A DNA stretch of 64,000 nucleotides from an uncultured Ignavibacteriota bacterium (GCA_903884005.1 CAISDA010000078.1:1-64000), one strand, 5' to 3'; counted from the stretch's first letter, positions 47,171 through 55,940 are shown. Program-made: numbers and translations. The notes: generated by a model from the sequence alone, not told the origin.

Positions 47171-48752
47171 ACGAAAAGTATCCCAGGCTGGAGCAGCAAT
47201 GGTGAAGAACGCAGCAGGCAGGCTTGTTCCCCGGTGCGTGAACGGTGTCGATCAAACGGCGTTTCAGGGCGTGGGCGGGTATGTTCCCGCCGGCATGAAG
47301 GCGAAACCGCGCGTGAGCTCGTGTGCCGAGTTTCCCGCAGATGGTAACAAGATCGTTCGCTCGCTCGCAGATGCATTGAAGAAGGCGGGCCTTGCCAGTG
47401 GCATGACGATCTCGACGCACCATCACCTCCGCAACGGCGATATTCTCACAAATTATCTGTTCGACACGATCAAGCGGCTCGGCGTCCGCGATATCCGCTG
47501 GTATCCGAGCGCGTCCTTCCCCGTTCACGAGCACCTCATTCGCTATCTTGAAGACGGCACTATACACCACATCGAAGGGAGCATGAACGGGCCGCTGGGC
47601 AGGTTTGCCTCGTCCGGCAGGATGCGCGGCACCGGTATCTTGCGCTCTCACGGCACCCGCTACCAGGCGGTCCAGGACGGAGAGGTGCATATCGACATCG
47701 CCGTGCTTGCCGCCCCGTCTGCCGATTCGTTCGGGAATGCAAACGGACTGACCGGGCCGTCGGCCTGTGGTCCCCTGGGGTTCGCGCTGGTCGATTCGGA
47801 TTATGCGGACAATGTGATCGTCGTCACAGACCACCTCGTCGACTTTCCCTGCGTGCCGTGGCACATTCAGGGAAATAACGTCGACGCCGTTGTCGTGATC
47901 GATTCGCTCGGCGATCCCTCGAAGATCGTCTCGGGCACGACCGAGATCACGAAGAGTCCCGACCGTCTCCTGATCGCGGAGTATATCGCCCGGTTCATCG
48001 AGGATGCCGGTATTATGCGCGACGGGTTTTCACTGCAGGCCGGAGCCGGCGGCATCAATCTGGCGTTTCTTCTGTCTCTCAAAGAGCGCATGAAACGTGC
48101 CGGCGTCAGAGCCCGGTTCATGCGCGGAGGAAGCACGAAATATTTGGTCGAAATGCTGCGCGAAGGACTCACGGAGTACATCCTCGACGGCCAGGCGTTC
48201 GACCAGGAGGGGATACGCTCGCTCGCGGCAGATCCGAGGCACGTCAACACCAGTCCGTTCACGAGCTATAATTATCACGGCAAGGGAAATTTTGCCTCCA
48301 TGCTCGATGCAGTCGTGCTCGGCGCAACGGAAGTGGATGTGAATTTCAACGCGAATGTCGTGACGCATTCGGACGGGCTGCTCCTGCACGGACTCGGCGG
48401 ATGGCAGGATTGCCTCTTCGCGAAGTGCACGATTCTTGCCGTGCCGTCGCTGCGCGACAGGGTGCCGATCATTGTGGACAGGGTCACCACGCTGTGCGGC
48501 CCTTCGGAACTGATCGATGTCATCGTCACCGAACGCGGCATTGCGGTGAATCCGCGCCGCGCCGATCTCCTCAAACGCATCTCCGGAAGTTCGCTGCCGA
48601 TCCGTTCGTTGACCGACATGCAGACGGAAGTGTTTGCGCTCTGCGGAGGCCGGCCGGCGGCACCCCGGCTGGATGAAAATCATTGTGGAGCGATTGTTAA
48701 ATGGGTCGATGGAACGGTGCTCGACAGCATCTATTCCCTCGCGTCACACTAA
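47160..48752 (+). CDS. citF: Citrate lyase alpha subunit (acyl-carrier transferase)
   Basis: The 530-residue protein matches CitF over its full length: THHHLRNGD, GLTGPSACGPLGFALVDSDYAD, KIVSGTTEITKSPDRLLIA, GFSLQAGAGGINLAF, and the late DVNFNANVVTHSDGLLLHGLGGWQD. It transfers the acyl carrier from acetate to citrate before the CitE step. The GGAAGG nine bases before the ATG at 47160 favours this start over 47151. It overlaps the fusion gene by 11 bases. The accessory genes citC, citG and citX are not in the window. Confidence 0.92.
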   Translation: MPNKRKVSQAGAAMVKNAAGRLVPRCVNGVDQTAFQGVGGYVPAGMKAKPRVSSCAEFPADGNKIVRSLADALKKAGLASGMTISTHHHLRNGDILTNYLFDTIKRLGVRDIRWYPSASFPVHEHLIRYLEDGTIHHIEGSMNGPLGRFASSGRMRGTGILRSHGTRYQAVQDGEVHIDIAVLAAPSADSFGNANGLTGPSACGPLGFALVDSDYADNVIVVTDHLVDFPCVPWHIQGNNVDAVVVIDSLGDPSKIVSGTTEITKSPDRLLIAEYIARFIEDAGIMRDGFSLQAGAGGINLAFLLSLKERMKRAGVRARFMRGGSTKYLVEMLREGLTEYILDGQAFDQEGIRSLAADPRHVNTSPFTSYNYHGKGNFASMLDAVVLGATEVDVNFNANVVTHSDGLLLHGLGGWQDCLFAKCTILAVPSLRDRVPIIVDRVTTLCGPSELIDVIVTERGIAVNPRRADLLKRISGSSLPIRSLTDMQTEVFALCGGRPAAPRLDENHCGAIVKWVDGTVLDSIYSLASH

Positions 48753-48772
48753 AAGAGGATGCAAGCGAAATC

Positions 48773-49606
48773 ATGAACATACGAAAAGCGATAGCGTGGA
48801 CGGTATTCTGGATTGTGTGTGCCCTGGTCGTGAACGCAGGGATCTATGTCTATTGGGGACAGCAGAAGGCGATGGAATTCCTTGCGGGATACGTCATCGA
48901 AGAATCGCTGAGCGTGGACAACCTCTTCGTCTTTCTCATCATCTTCGGATATTTTAAGATACCGCCGAGCCGGCAGCGGCGCGTCCTGAATTATGGCATT
49001 ATGGGAGTCGTTCTGCTGCGGGGCATCATGATCTACCTCGGCAGTTCGCTCGTCACTCAATTCCATTGGATCCTCTACGTGTTCGGCATCATCCTGCTGT
49101 ATTCGGGTTATAAGATCGCCTTCGGGGGTGAGATGCAGGTGCAGCCCGAAAACAATCTGGTGATACGGGTATTTAAAAAAATATTCCCCGTCAAAGAATC
49201 GTATAGCGGAAAAAATTTTTTCGTCAGAGAACACGGACGATTGTTCGCAGGGCCGCTGCTGGTTGCGCTCATTGTTATTGAAACCACCGATGTGATGTTC
49301 GCGATCGATTCGATACCCGCAGTGTTCGGCATCACGACTGATCCGCTCATCGTGTTCTCATCGAATTTCATGGCGGTGCTCGGGCTGCGCTCTATTTATT
49401 TCATACTCGAAAAAATTCACGATGCCTTCGTCTACGTAAAATACGGCGTGGGCCTGGTGCTCGCGTTCGTCGGAGTCAAGATGCTGCTCGACCATGCGTA
49501 TCCCATCGGCACGCTGACGTCGCTGTGTGTGGTGGTCGCCATACTGACACTGTCCGTCATTCTCTCGGCGGTTAAAAACCGCCTGTCGGCCCGGAACAAA
49601 AATTGA
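48773..49606 (+). CDS. TerC-family integral membrane protein
   Basis: The 277-residue protein has about seven to eight membrane helices and the TerC/Alx acidic motifs EESLSVDNLFVFL (about residues 42-54) and ETTDVMFAIDSIPAVFGIT (about 165-185). The family is linked to tellurite resistance and, in several bacteria, to manganese or calcium export. The ATG at 48773 follows citF by 20 bases with AAGAGGA upstream, so it may be co-transcribed with the lyase genes; manganese or calcium balance might matter to metal-dependent enzymes there, but this is only a guess. Confidence 0.92.
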   Translation: MNIRKAIAWTVFWIVCALVVNAGIYVYWGQQKAMEFLAGYVIEESLSVDNLFVFLIIFGYFKIPPSRQRRVLNYGIMGVVLLRGIMIYLGSSLVTQFHWILYVFGIILLYSGYKIAFGGEMQVQPENNLVIRVFKKIFPVKESYSGKNFFVREHGRLFAGPLLVALIVIETTDVMFAIDSIPAVFGITTDPLIVFSSNFMAVLGLRSIYFILEKIHDAFVYVKYGVGLVLAFVGVKMLLDHAYPIGTLTSLCVVVAILTLSVILSAVKNRLSARNKN

Positions 49607-49617
49607 GAAATAGCGGT

Positions 49618-49690
49618 GAAAGTTTTTTGTGAGTTACTAGAGAGCGGGACGGCTGGTCCGCGCAAGCGTAGGCAGGCCGCAGTGCGAAAC
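49618..49690 (+). repeat. REP-like element, copy G (right-end remnant)
   Basis: GTTTTTTGTGAGTTACTAGAGAGC at 49621-49644 matches the right end of copies A and H, followed by a short CGGGACGGCTGGTCCGCGC stem. The core hairpin is gone. Confidence 0.5.
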
Positions 49691-49714
49691 GGTTTTCGGA
49701 GAGGCGATGGATCG

Positions 49715-50662
49715 ATGCCCAGTCTCAGAAGCGCGCTTGTCATCTTCATGGTGAAACGCCGGCACTGGTTTCACCGCCAGTGGAAGAGAATGGATGTGGA
49801 CCGCACGACATCCATTCCTGAACTTCGCCGCAGAGTCGAACATGTCGCGCGCGTGTTCGGCAGGCTGCCCGCAGGCGTCGATGTGTCTCCGGTCTCAATG
49901 GACGGACTCTACGGCGAATGGGTGCGTGTGCACGGTTCGGCAGCCGGCAGCGTCATCCTCTACTTCCACGGCGGCGGCTATGTGATGGGGTCCTGCCGCG
50001 CATACCGCTCGGTGGTTGCGAACGTGGCCGCCGGCAGCGGCGTCGATGCCCTCACATTCGACTATCGATTGGCGCCCGAGCATCCCTTTCCCGCCGCACT
50101 CGATGATTCCATTGTCGCATATCGGTGGCTGTTATCCCAACAGACTTCCCCGTCCCGCATCGTGTTTGCCGGCGATTCCGCCGGGGGAGGCTTATGCCTT
50201 GCCGCCCTCCTGGCAATCAGGGACCGGAATCTGCCGCTGCCCCGGGCCGCGGTTGTTCTTTCCCCGTGGACTGATCTTACATGCTCAGGGGAATCGCATA
50301 TGAAAGAAGATCCGTTGGCGTATAAGGGATGTTTTCAGGTGTTCAGTGCATACTATGCCGGAACGCACGACCCCGCGGAGCCGATGATATCTCCGTTGTT
50401 TGGCGACCTGACGGGTCTTCCGCCGCTGCTGATGTATGTTGGAGAACGCGAACATTTGCTCGACGACTCCGTCCGGTTCGCCGAAAAAGCCCGCGCTTTT
50501 GGCGTGGCTGCCGTGTTGAACGTCGGCAGGGGAATGGTGCATTGCTACCCGCTGCTCTCGCCGTTATTCCCCGAAGCGAAAGAGGCAATGGATGAGATCT
50601 GCAAATTCATCAGCACACACGCTGCCGATCAGACACGTTCACAGCCCGCCCCGATCGAATGA
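49715..50662 (+). CDS. Alpha/beta hydrolase, hormone-sensitive-lipase family esterase
   Basis: The 315-residue enzyme shows the HSL-family oxyanion motif HGGG (His85), the nucleophile Ser155 in GDSAGGG, Y-R-L-A-P-E-H-P-F-P-A, a likely acidic residue in EREHLLDDS and a late His in MVHCYPLL. It should hydrolyse short-chain esters. The ATG at 49715 has GGAGAGG ten bases before it; the frame is open to 49616 but that part lies in a repeat remnant, so I reject the longer form. Confidence 0.88.
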   Translation: MPSLRSALVIFMVKRRHWFHRQWKRMDVDRTTSIPELRRRVEHVARVFGRLPAGVDVSPVSMDGLYGEWVRVHGSAAGSVILYFHGGGYVMGSCRAYRSVVANVAAGSGVDALTFDYRLAPEHPFPAALDDSIVAYRWLLSQQTSPSRIVFAGDSAGGGLCLAALLAIRDRNLPLPRAAVVLSPWTDLTCSGESHMKEDPLAYKGCFQVFSAYYAGTHDPAEPMISPLFGDLTGLPPLLMYVGEREHLLDDSVRFAEKARAFGVAAVLNVGRGMVHCYPLLSPLFPEAKEAMDEICKFISTHAADQTRSQPAPIE

Positions 50663-50689
50663 TGCATGAGTCTCATTGTATCGATGATC

Positions 50690-50701
50690 GTTTCTAGAAA
50701 C
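50690..50701. promoter_or_regulatory. 12-base perfect palindrome upstream of the cytochrome gene
   Basis: GTTTCTAGAAAC lies 56 bases before the cytochrome c start. It could be a regulator binding site; no partner site was found. Confidence 0.3.
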
Positions 50702-50756
50702 TATTGTCTTCCCCCCGCTGTTCATATACTCACACATATCACTACAGGGTACAATA

Positions 50757-51737
50757 ATGAAAAAAGCGCTCTTCATCCTTGGAGCCATCGCCGGTTTTGT
50801 CGTTCTTGTGATCGTTCTTGCCGTTGCTTTTTTTTACATGCACTTCCCCGATGTGGACAAGCCCTCGTCTCTTGTTGTTGAACGGACCCCCGAACGGATC
50901 GCCCGCGGAAATTATTTGGCGCATCATGTCACGGTGTGCCTGGACTGCCATTCGAAACGGGACTACGCCCATTTTTCGGGCCCGATAGAACCGGGAACCG
51001 AGGGCATGGGGGGAGAGCGGTTCGGTCCGGAGATGGGACTGCCCGGTACGTTATACGCCGCCAACATCACCCCGGCGGCCATTGGCTCGCTGACAGACGG
51101 GGAACTCCTGAGGGTCATCGCTTCGGGAGTGCGTCCCAACGGCAGCGTCTTGTTTCCGCTCATGCCGTATCCGCATTATAATAAAATATCGGACGAGGAC
51201 CTTTTTTCGATAATCGCCTATGTCCGCACGCTTCCGTCGCATGTGAACGACGTGGCGGTCTCGACGATCACCTTTCCCGCCAGTATGTTCATTCGAGCGG
51301 TTCCGTCGAACCGTCAATTTCATGCCGAGCCGAACCGGAACAATATTCTCGAATACGGAGAGTATCTCGTCAATGCGGCAGGATGCGGCGATTGCCATAC
51401 GCGGGCCATCAAAGGAGAACCCATCAAGGGGATGGAGTTCGCCGGCGGTTTTGAATTCAACACGCCGATGGGGCTCATCAGGACTGCGAACATCACGCCG
51501 GATGAAGCGACAGGTATCGGTCTCTGGAGTGAGGAGATTTTCGTGCAGAGGTTCAAGGATTACTCAACCGAGACTGCTAAAAAATTGGACCCATCGGTGA
51601 TCGGATACCATACGGTGATGCCATGGACGATGTATGCAGGCATGACGGAAGAGGACCTGAAGGCGATCTATGCGTATATACATACCATCCCCGCCGTCAA
51701 GAATTTCGTAGTGAAATTTGAACCGTCACATCACTGA
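50757..51737 (+). CDS. Membrane-anchored di-haem cytochrome c
   Basis: The 326-residue protein has an N-terminal membrane anchor (LFILGAIAGFVVLVIVLAVAFFY) and two CxxCH haem-binding sites: Cys61/Cys64/His65 (C-L-D-C-H) and Cys210/Cys213/His214 (C-G-D-C-H). Each half has the cytochrome c pattern with a later Met-Pro (LFPLMPYPHY and TVMPWTMYAGM) that can supply the axial Met. The halves are probably an old internal duplication, as in alcohol or aldehyde dehydrogenase cytochrome subunits. It acts in periplasmic electron transfer; its redox partner is not encoded nearby. Confidence 0.9.
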   Translation: MKKALFILGAIAGFVVLVIVLAVAFFYMHFPDVDKPSSLVVERTPERIARGNYLAHHVTVCLDCHSKRDYAHFSGPIEPGTEGMGGERFGPEMGLPGTLYAANITPAAIGSLTDGELLRVIASGVRPNGSVLFPLMPYPHYNKISDEDLFSIIAYVRTLPSHVNDVAVSTITFPASMFIRAVPSNRQFHAEPNRNNILEYGEYLVNAAGCGDCHTRAIKGEPIKGMEFAGGFEFNTPMGLIRTANITPDEATGIGLWSEEIFVQRFKDYSTETAKKLDPSVIGYHTVMPWTMYAGMTEEDLKAIYAYIHTIPAVKNFVVKFEPSHH

Positions 51738-51857
51738 GATAACAGGATAACAATTCGCCGAGACGCACGGCCGACGCATTGATATTCTCGTCTACTTCTC
51801 TTACTTTCATATAATGCGTTGTACGACCGGCCCACAAAAGACAGAGGAGAACCGCCG

Positions 51858-52388
51858 ATGTTCTGGCTCAAATTTATCACGAATTTCATCAAGATCCTCC
51901 GCGAGGGGCAGACGCCGAAGCAGATCGCCGGAGGCTTTGCGCTGGGGGCCATTCTCGGCCTCTCGCCGCATATGACCCTGCAGAATCTCATCATCTGGGC
52001 GATACTGCTCGTGCTCGACGTGAATCTTTCGGCGGCGACCGTTGCCATCACGACGTTCGCCCTCATCGCATACATCTTCGATCCGCTCTTTCATCGGCTC
52101 GGATATTTCATCCTTACGGATATCGATTCGCTGCGGCCGTTCTGGACATCGCTCTATAATGCCCCGCTGGCCCCGCTCACCAAATTCAACAACACTGTTG
52201 TGATGGGGAGTTTTTTCGGCGCAATCATCCTGTTCCTGCCCGTCTACATCGGCATGAAACAGTTTGTGGTGGCATACAGGACTCATCTTCATACGAAGAT
52301 CGAACGGCTCAAGATCTATCAGATCATCAGTAAGAATGGGCTCGTCCAATGGTACCAGCGCGTGCGTGACCTTGGAGGCCTGTCATGA
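51858..52388 (+). CDS. TIGR03546-family membrane protein
   Basis: The 176-residue protein has membrane segments (LGAILGLSPHMTLQNLIIWAILLVL and MGSFFGAIILFLPVYIGM) and the DUF2062-like opening FITNFIKILREGQTPKQIAGGFALG. GAGGAGA lies before the ATG at 51858. Family members occur as a pair with TIGR03545 proteins, as here, with stop and start overlapping by four bases. No biochemical role is known to me. Confidence 0.83.
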   Translation: MFWLKFITNFIKILREGQTPKQIAGGFALGAILGLSPHMTLQNLIIWAILLVLDVNLSAATVAITTFALIAYIFDPLFHRLGYFILTDIDSLRPFWTSLYNAPLAPLTKFNNTVVMGSFFGAIILFLPVYIGMKQFVVAYRTHLHTKIERLKIYQIISKNGLVQWYQRVRDLGGLS

Positions 52389-54280
52389 GGAAAAAATTCG
52401 TCTACTTCGCGCTCATTCCCGCGATCATCCTGTCCGTGGTGGTCTATCTCTTCATCGACAGGTGGATTGAATCGGGGATGGAAGCCGCCGGTGAAGCCGC
52501 CGTCGGCGCTAAAGTCGAGATCGACCATCTGCGCTTGACGATCAATCCGATCGCGATCGAATTCGCGCGTCTGCAGGTGGCTAATCCGAATGATGTATGG
52601 AAAAATATTTTTGAAACGGGAAAGGTGCGCTTCTCGCTGAACTTCGGGCAGCTGCTGCGCGGCAAGTACATCGTCGAAACTATGGAGATGAACGATGTCG
52701 TCATCGGCACCAAGCGCACGACAAGCGGATTCATACCGAAGAAGCCGGAGCCTCCAAAGGATCCGAACAATCCCGGCATGGCCGACCAAATGAAGACGCT
52801 CGTGGCGAGCAAGATGAACGACGCCCCGATCTTCGATCTGAACATCCTGCGGAAGCAGTTTAAGATCGACAGCCTGCTGAATTATCAGAACCTGAAATCG
52901 GTGCAGCACTTCGACACAGTGAAGGCGCAGGTTCTTGAGGCGAGCAAACAATGGGACCAGACCATCGCCGATGTGGAGAAATCGAAACAGCAGCTCGCGG
53001 ACGCCGAAGCGACGGTCCGTTCCATCAATGTGAACAACATACAAAAGATCGACGATGCCCTCGCCCTGATCGATAAGGTCGATAAGACGTACAAGACGGT
53101 GAAGGATCTGAACACGACATTCGTGACGCGCCGGACCGCGATCACCGGCAACGTGAACACCTTGTATGCGTCGGCAGCGCTCGCGCCGTCAATTTTACAA
53201 TCGGATTATGACGGCGTGATGAGCCTTGCGAAAATTCCCGACCTGAGCACAAGCGGATTGACCCGGCTGCTTCTGGGCAGAAAGATCTTCGCAGAGGCGG
53301 ATAAATACATGGGGTGGGTCGACCAGGTTCGGACGGCGATACCGAAATATTTCCCGAAGCCCGATATCGAGTATCCGGTACGCTTCAAGGGGCAGGATAT
53401 ACAATTCCCGGTGGACAGGGCGTATCCCAAATTCTGGATCAAGAACATAGCCCTCTCCGGCGGTGAGGACAAGAAGCAGGATCCCGAGTATATCTACGGC
53501 AAGGGACAGGTGAAGAACATCACCAACAACCAGAAGATCACCGGCTCCCCGCTGACGATCGCGCTCAAGGGGACGAAAGGCGGGACGCACGCCATCACAT
53601 TCGATGCGATGTTCGATCGGACCACGGATGTGTCTCACGATCTCTACCAGGCGACGCTCAGCGGAATGCCCAGCGGCGATTTCGTGATCGGACAGAAGGA
53701 TTTCCTTCCCGGGAAAATCACGAATATGACGACAGACCTTGCCCTGAAAGTGGATGTGCCCGGCTCCGGGTTCGACGGGGTGGTCGGCGCTGATTTCAAA
53801 AATATGTCTCTCGTGTTCGATACGCTCTCGCGCAACGATGTGGAGCGGATCGTGCGGTCGATCCTTGAATCGGTGCATGGCTTCCACCTCGATGTCCGCT
53901 TCTGGAACACCGGCGGGAAATTGGACGTCGCGCTCGCCACGGATCTCGATACGCAGATCGCCAACAGAACAAAACAGGTGATCGGCGAGGAAGTGGCGAA
54001 GCTGGAACGGGAGGTCCGGGCGAAAGTGGACGCGAAGATAGCCGAGAAGCGCAAAGAGTTCGAAGCGATCTTCGATCAGAAAAAAAAGGAAGTGGAAGGG
54101 CGCATCAAAGCGTACGAGACCGTGGTCAACGATAAGCTCGCCATGGTGGAGGCGAAAAAGAAGGAACTGCAGGACCGGGTAGAAGCCGAAAAGAACAAGC
54201 AGATAAACGATGCGAAGAATAAAGTTGAAGGCGAAGCCAGGAAAAAACTGGATGAATTGAAAAAGAACCTCTTCAAATAA
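52385..54280 (+). CDS. TIGR03545-family AsmA-like protein with C-terminal coiled coil
   Basis: The 631-residue protein begins with a membrane anchor (FVYFALIPAIILSVVVYLFI) followed by an AsmA/DUF748-like segment (VGAKVEIDHLRLTINPIAIEFARLQVANP), suggesting a periplasm-facing protein related to lipid-handling families. The last 100 residues are a highly charged coiled coil rich in Lys and Glu (repeated K-K-E, R-V-E-A-E-K-N-K). It overlaps the TIGR03546 gene by four bases; the two are probably one functional unit. Function is unknown. Confidence 0.82.
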   Translation: MRKKFVYFALIPAIILSVVVYLFIDRWIESGMEAAGEAAVGAKVEIDHLRLTINPIAIEFARLQVANPNDVWKNIFETGKVRFSLNFGQLLRGKYIVETMEMNDVVIGTKRTTSGFIPKKPEPPKDPNNPGMADQMKTLVASKMNDAPIFDLNILRKQFKIDSLLNYQNLKSVQHFDTVKAQVLEASKQWDQTIADVEKSKQQLADAEATVRSINVNNIQKIDDALALIDKVDKTYKTVKDLNTTFVTRRTAITGNVNTLYASAALAPSILQSDYDGVMSLAKIPDLSTSGLTRLLLGRKIFAEADKYMGWVDQVRTAIPKYFPKPDIEYPVRFKGQDIQFPVDRAYPKFWIKNIALSGGEDKKQDPEYIYGKGQVKNITNNQKITGSPLTIALKGTKGGTHAITFDAMFDRTTDVSHDLYQATLSGMPSGDFVIGQKDFLPGKITNMTTDLALKVDVPGSGFDGVVGADFKNMSLVFDTLSRNDVERIVRSILESVHGFHLDVRFWNTGGKLDVALATDLDTQIANRTKQVIGEEVAKLEREVRAKVDAKIAEKRKEFEAIFDQKKKEVEGRIKAYETVVNDKLAMVEAKKKELQDRVEAEKNKQINDAKNKVEGEARKKLDELKKNLFK

Positions 54281-54383
54281 ACCGGAACTACTCGGTATAC
54301 GTATAAATATATTGCATTCTGAGGTTCTCCTCTTGACCAGGGTCGAGAATCTTCATGCATTTGACATACGTGCTCTGTCTGAG

Positions 54384-54535
54384 CGCAGTCTGTTCGCCAA
54401 CGGCAAATTATTTTCTCGAAGTAACTCGCTGCCGTTGCATCGGTGCGCATGTAGGGCGAGATGTCATCTCGCCCGTGTGCACGAAGCGGTGCAAGTTTTT
54501 GTGAGTCACGAGGGAGCGCAAGCGAAGGATCTGCA
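54384..54535 (+). repeat. REP-like double-hairpin element, copy H
   Basis: A nearly full copy. Left end GCGCAGTCTGTTCGCC, then CTCGAAGTAACTCGCTGCCGTTGC, core hairpin at 54454-54474 with ten-base arms (GGGCGAGATG and CATCTCGCCC), the GAAGCGGTGC half of the second stem, and right end GTTTTTGTGAGTCACGAGGG. It fills most of the gap before fabF. Confidence 0.75.
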
Positions 54536-54550
54536 AGAGTGATCGAGTAT

Positions 54551-54573
54551 GGGAGCATCGAATCGATGCTCCC
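54551..54573. promoter_or_regulatory. 23-base palindrome upstream of fabF
   Basis: Arms GGGAGCATCGA and TCGATGCTCCC match perfectly around a single A. It lies between repeat copy H and the candidate fabF promoter. It could be an operator or a strong RNA hairpin; no T-run follows. Confidence 0.45.
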
Positions 54574-54584
54574 GGCAGTCTGCC

Positions 54585-54615
54585 TTGTTTCCATCAAAAA
54601 ATTCACCTATCTTTG
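54585..54615 (+). promoter_or_regulatory. Candidate Bacteroidota-type promoter of fabF
   Basis: TATCTTTG at 54608-54615 fits the TAnnTTTG consensus of Bacteroidota -7 boxes, and TTG at 54585-54587 lies 20 bases upstream as the -33 element. The fabF ATG follows about 28 bases later. Confidence 0.4.
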
Positions 54616-54643
54616 TCCATCCTCTCTATTCACTTATTACTGT

Positions 54644-55885
54644 ATGCCGATGAAAAATGTAGTCGTTACGGGTATTGGACTGATCTCTCCTTTGGGATTA
54701 ACAATTGATGAATCATGGGCCAATGCCATAGCCGGAAAATCGGGCGCAGACCGAGTGACAAGGTTCGACACGGAAAAATATACAACCAAGATCGCCGCGG
54801 AAGTGAAGGGATTCGACCCCAGGAAATATTTCGATGCGAAGGAAGCCAACCGGTACGATCGTTCCATTCAATTCGGCGTCGGCGCGGCTGTCGATGCGCT
54901 TGCCGATTCCGGCTTTGTCATCACGCCGGAGAATGCCGAACGCGTCGGCATCATTATCGGGTCGGGCATCGGCGGCATCGCGGGCATCGTCGATACGACG
55001 CTGAATCTGGACAAGAACGGGCCTCGTTCCGTCACGCCGTTCTTCATACCGGGATCAATCATCAATATGGTGGCCGGGTACCTTGCCATACGCACCGGAG
55101 CCAAGGGGCTCAATTATGCCGTTGTGTCGGCCTGCGCCACGTCGAATCACGCCATTGCGGACGCGTTTCACGCCATACGGCGAGGCGAAGTTGATGCAAT
55201 GATCGTCGGCGGAACAGAAGCCCCGATCGTGGACGTTGCGTTCGCCGGATTTTGTTCGATGCGCGCCATGTCTAAACGGAATGATGAACCCGCACGGGCA
55301 TCACGGCCGTTCGATAAGGACAGGGACGGTTTTGTGCTTGGTGAAGGCGCCGGTGTGTTCATCCTTGAAGAGGAAGAGCATGCACGTGCGCGCGGCGCAA
55401 AAATGTATGCCCGCGTGCTGAGCTGCGGCATGACCGCGGATGCCAATCACATCACTGCTCCGCCAGATGATGGAGACGGCGCCTATCGCGCCATGAAATT
55501 GGCCGTGCAGTATGCCGGTCTCGAGACCGGCCAGATCGACTACATCAACACACACGGCACGTCGACTCCGCTTGGAGATATCGCCGAATCGACCGCAGTG
55601 AAACGTCTTTTCCTTGACCATGCCAATAACGGGCTGGTTCTCAGCTCGACGAAATCGATGCACGGCCACCTGCTGGGCGCGGCCGGCGCCATCGAAGCAG
55701 CATTCACTGTTCTTGCCATTAAGAACAGCATTGTGCCGCCGACCATCAACCTCGACACACCCGATCCGCAGTGCGATCTGGACTTTGTCCCCAACATCGC
55801 CCGAAAAAAAGACATTCACTACGCACTCTCGAACGGATTCGGTTTCGGCGGCACCAATGCGAGCGTGTGTTTCGGCAAGATCTGA
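54644..55885 (+). CDS. fabF: Beta-ketoacyl-ACP synthase II
   Basis: The 413-residue condensing enzyme elongates fatty acids by joining malonyl-ACP to acyl-ACP. The Cys-His-His set is present: Cys164 in VVSACATSNHA, His in NTHGTSTPLGD and His in KSMHGHLLGAAGA. N-terminal VVVTGIGLISPLG and C-terminal NGFGFGGTNAS are typical. ATGs at 54644 and 54650 are both possible. The gene is not next to other fab genes; repeat copies flank it on both sides. Confidence 0.96.
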   Translation: MPMKNVVVTGIGLISPLGLTIDESWANAIAGKSGADRVTRFDTEKYTTKIAAEVKGFDPRKYFDAKEANRYDRSIQFGVGAAVDALADSGFVITPENAERVGIIIGSGIGGIAGIVDTTLNLDKNGPRSVTPFFIPGSIINMVAGYLAIRTGAKGLNYAVVSACATSNHAIADAFHAIRRGEVDAMIVGGTEAPIVDVAFAGFCSMRAMSKRNDEPARASRPFDKDRDGFVLGEGAGVFILEEEEHARARGAKMYARVLSCGMTADANHITAPPDDGDGAYRAMKLAVQYAGLETGQIDYINTHGTSTPLGDIAESTAVKRLFLDHANNGLVLSSTKSMHGHLLGAAGAIEAAFTVLAIKNSIVPPTINLDTPDPQCDLDFVPNIARKKDIHYALSNGFGFGGTNASVCFGKI

Positions 55886-55897
55886 GTGCCCTCTGTG

Positions 55898-55940
55898 TAG
55901 GGCGAGCTGGTATCTCGCCCGCACCGCGAAGCGGTGCAAT
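55898..55940 (+). repeat. REP-like double-hairpin element, copy I (core only)
   Basis: First hairpin at 55900-55920 (one mismatch in the arms), directly followed by the perfect second stem GCACCGC-GAA-GCGGTGC at 55921-55937. It starts 15 bases after the fabF stop and may end its transcript. Confidence 0.7.
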
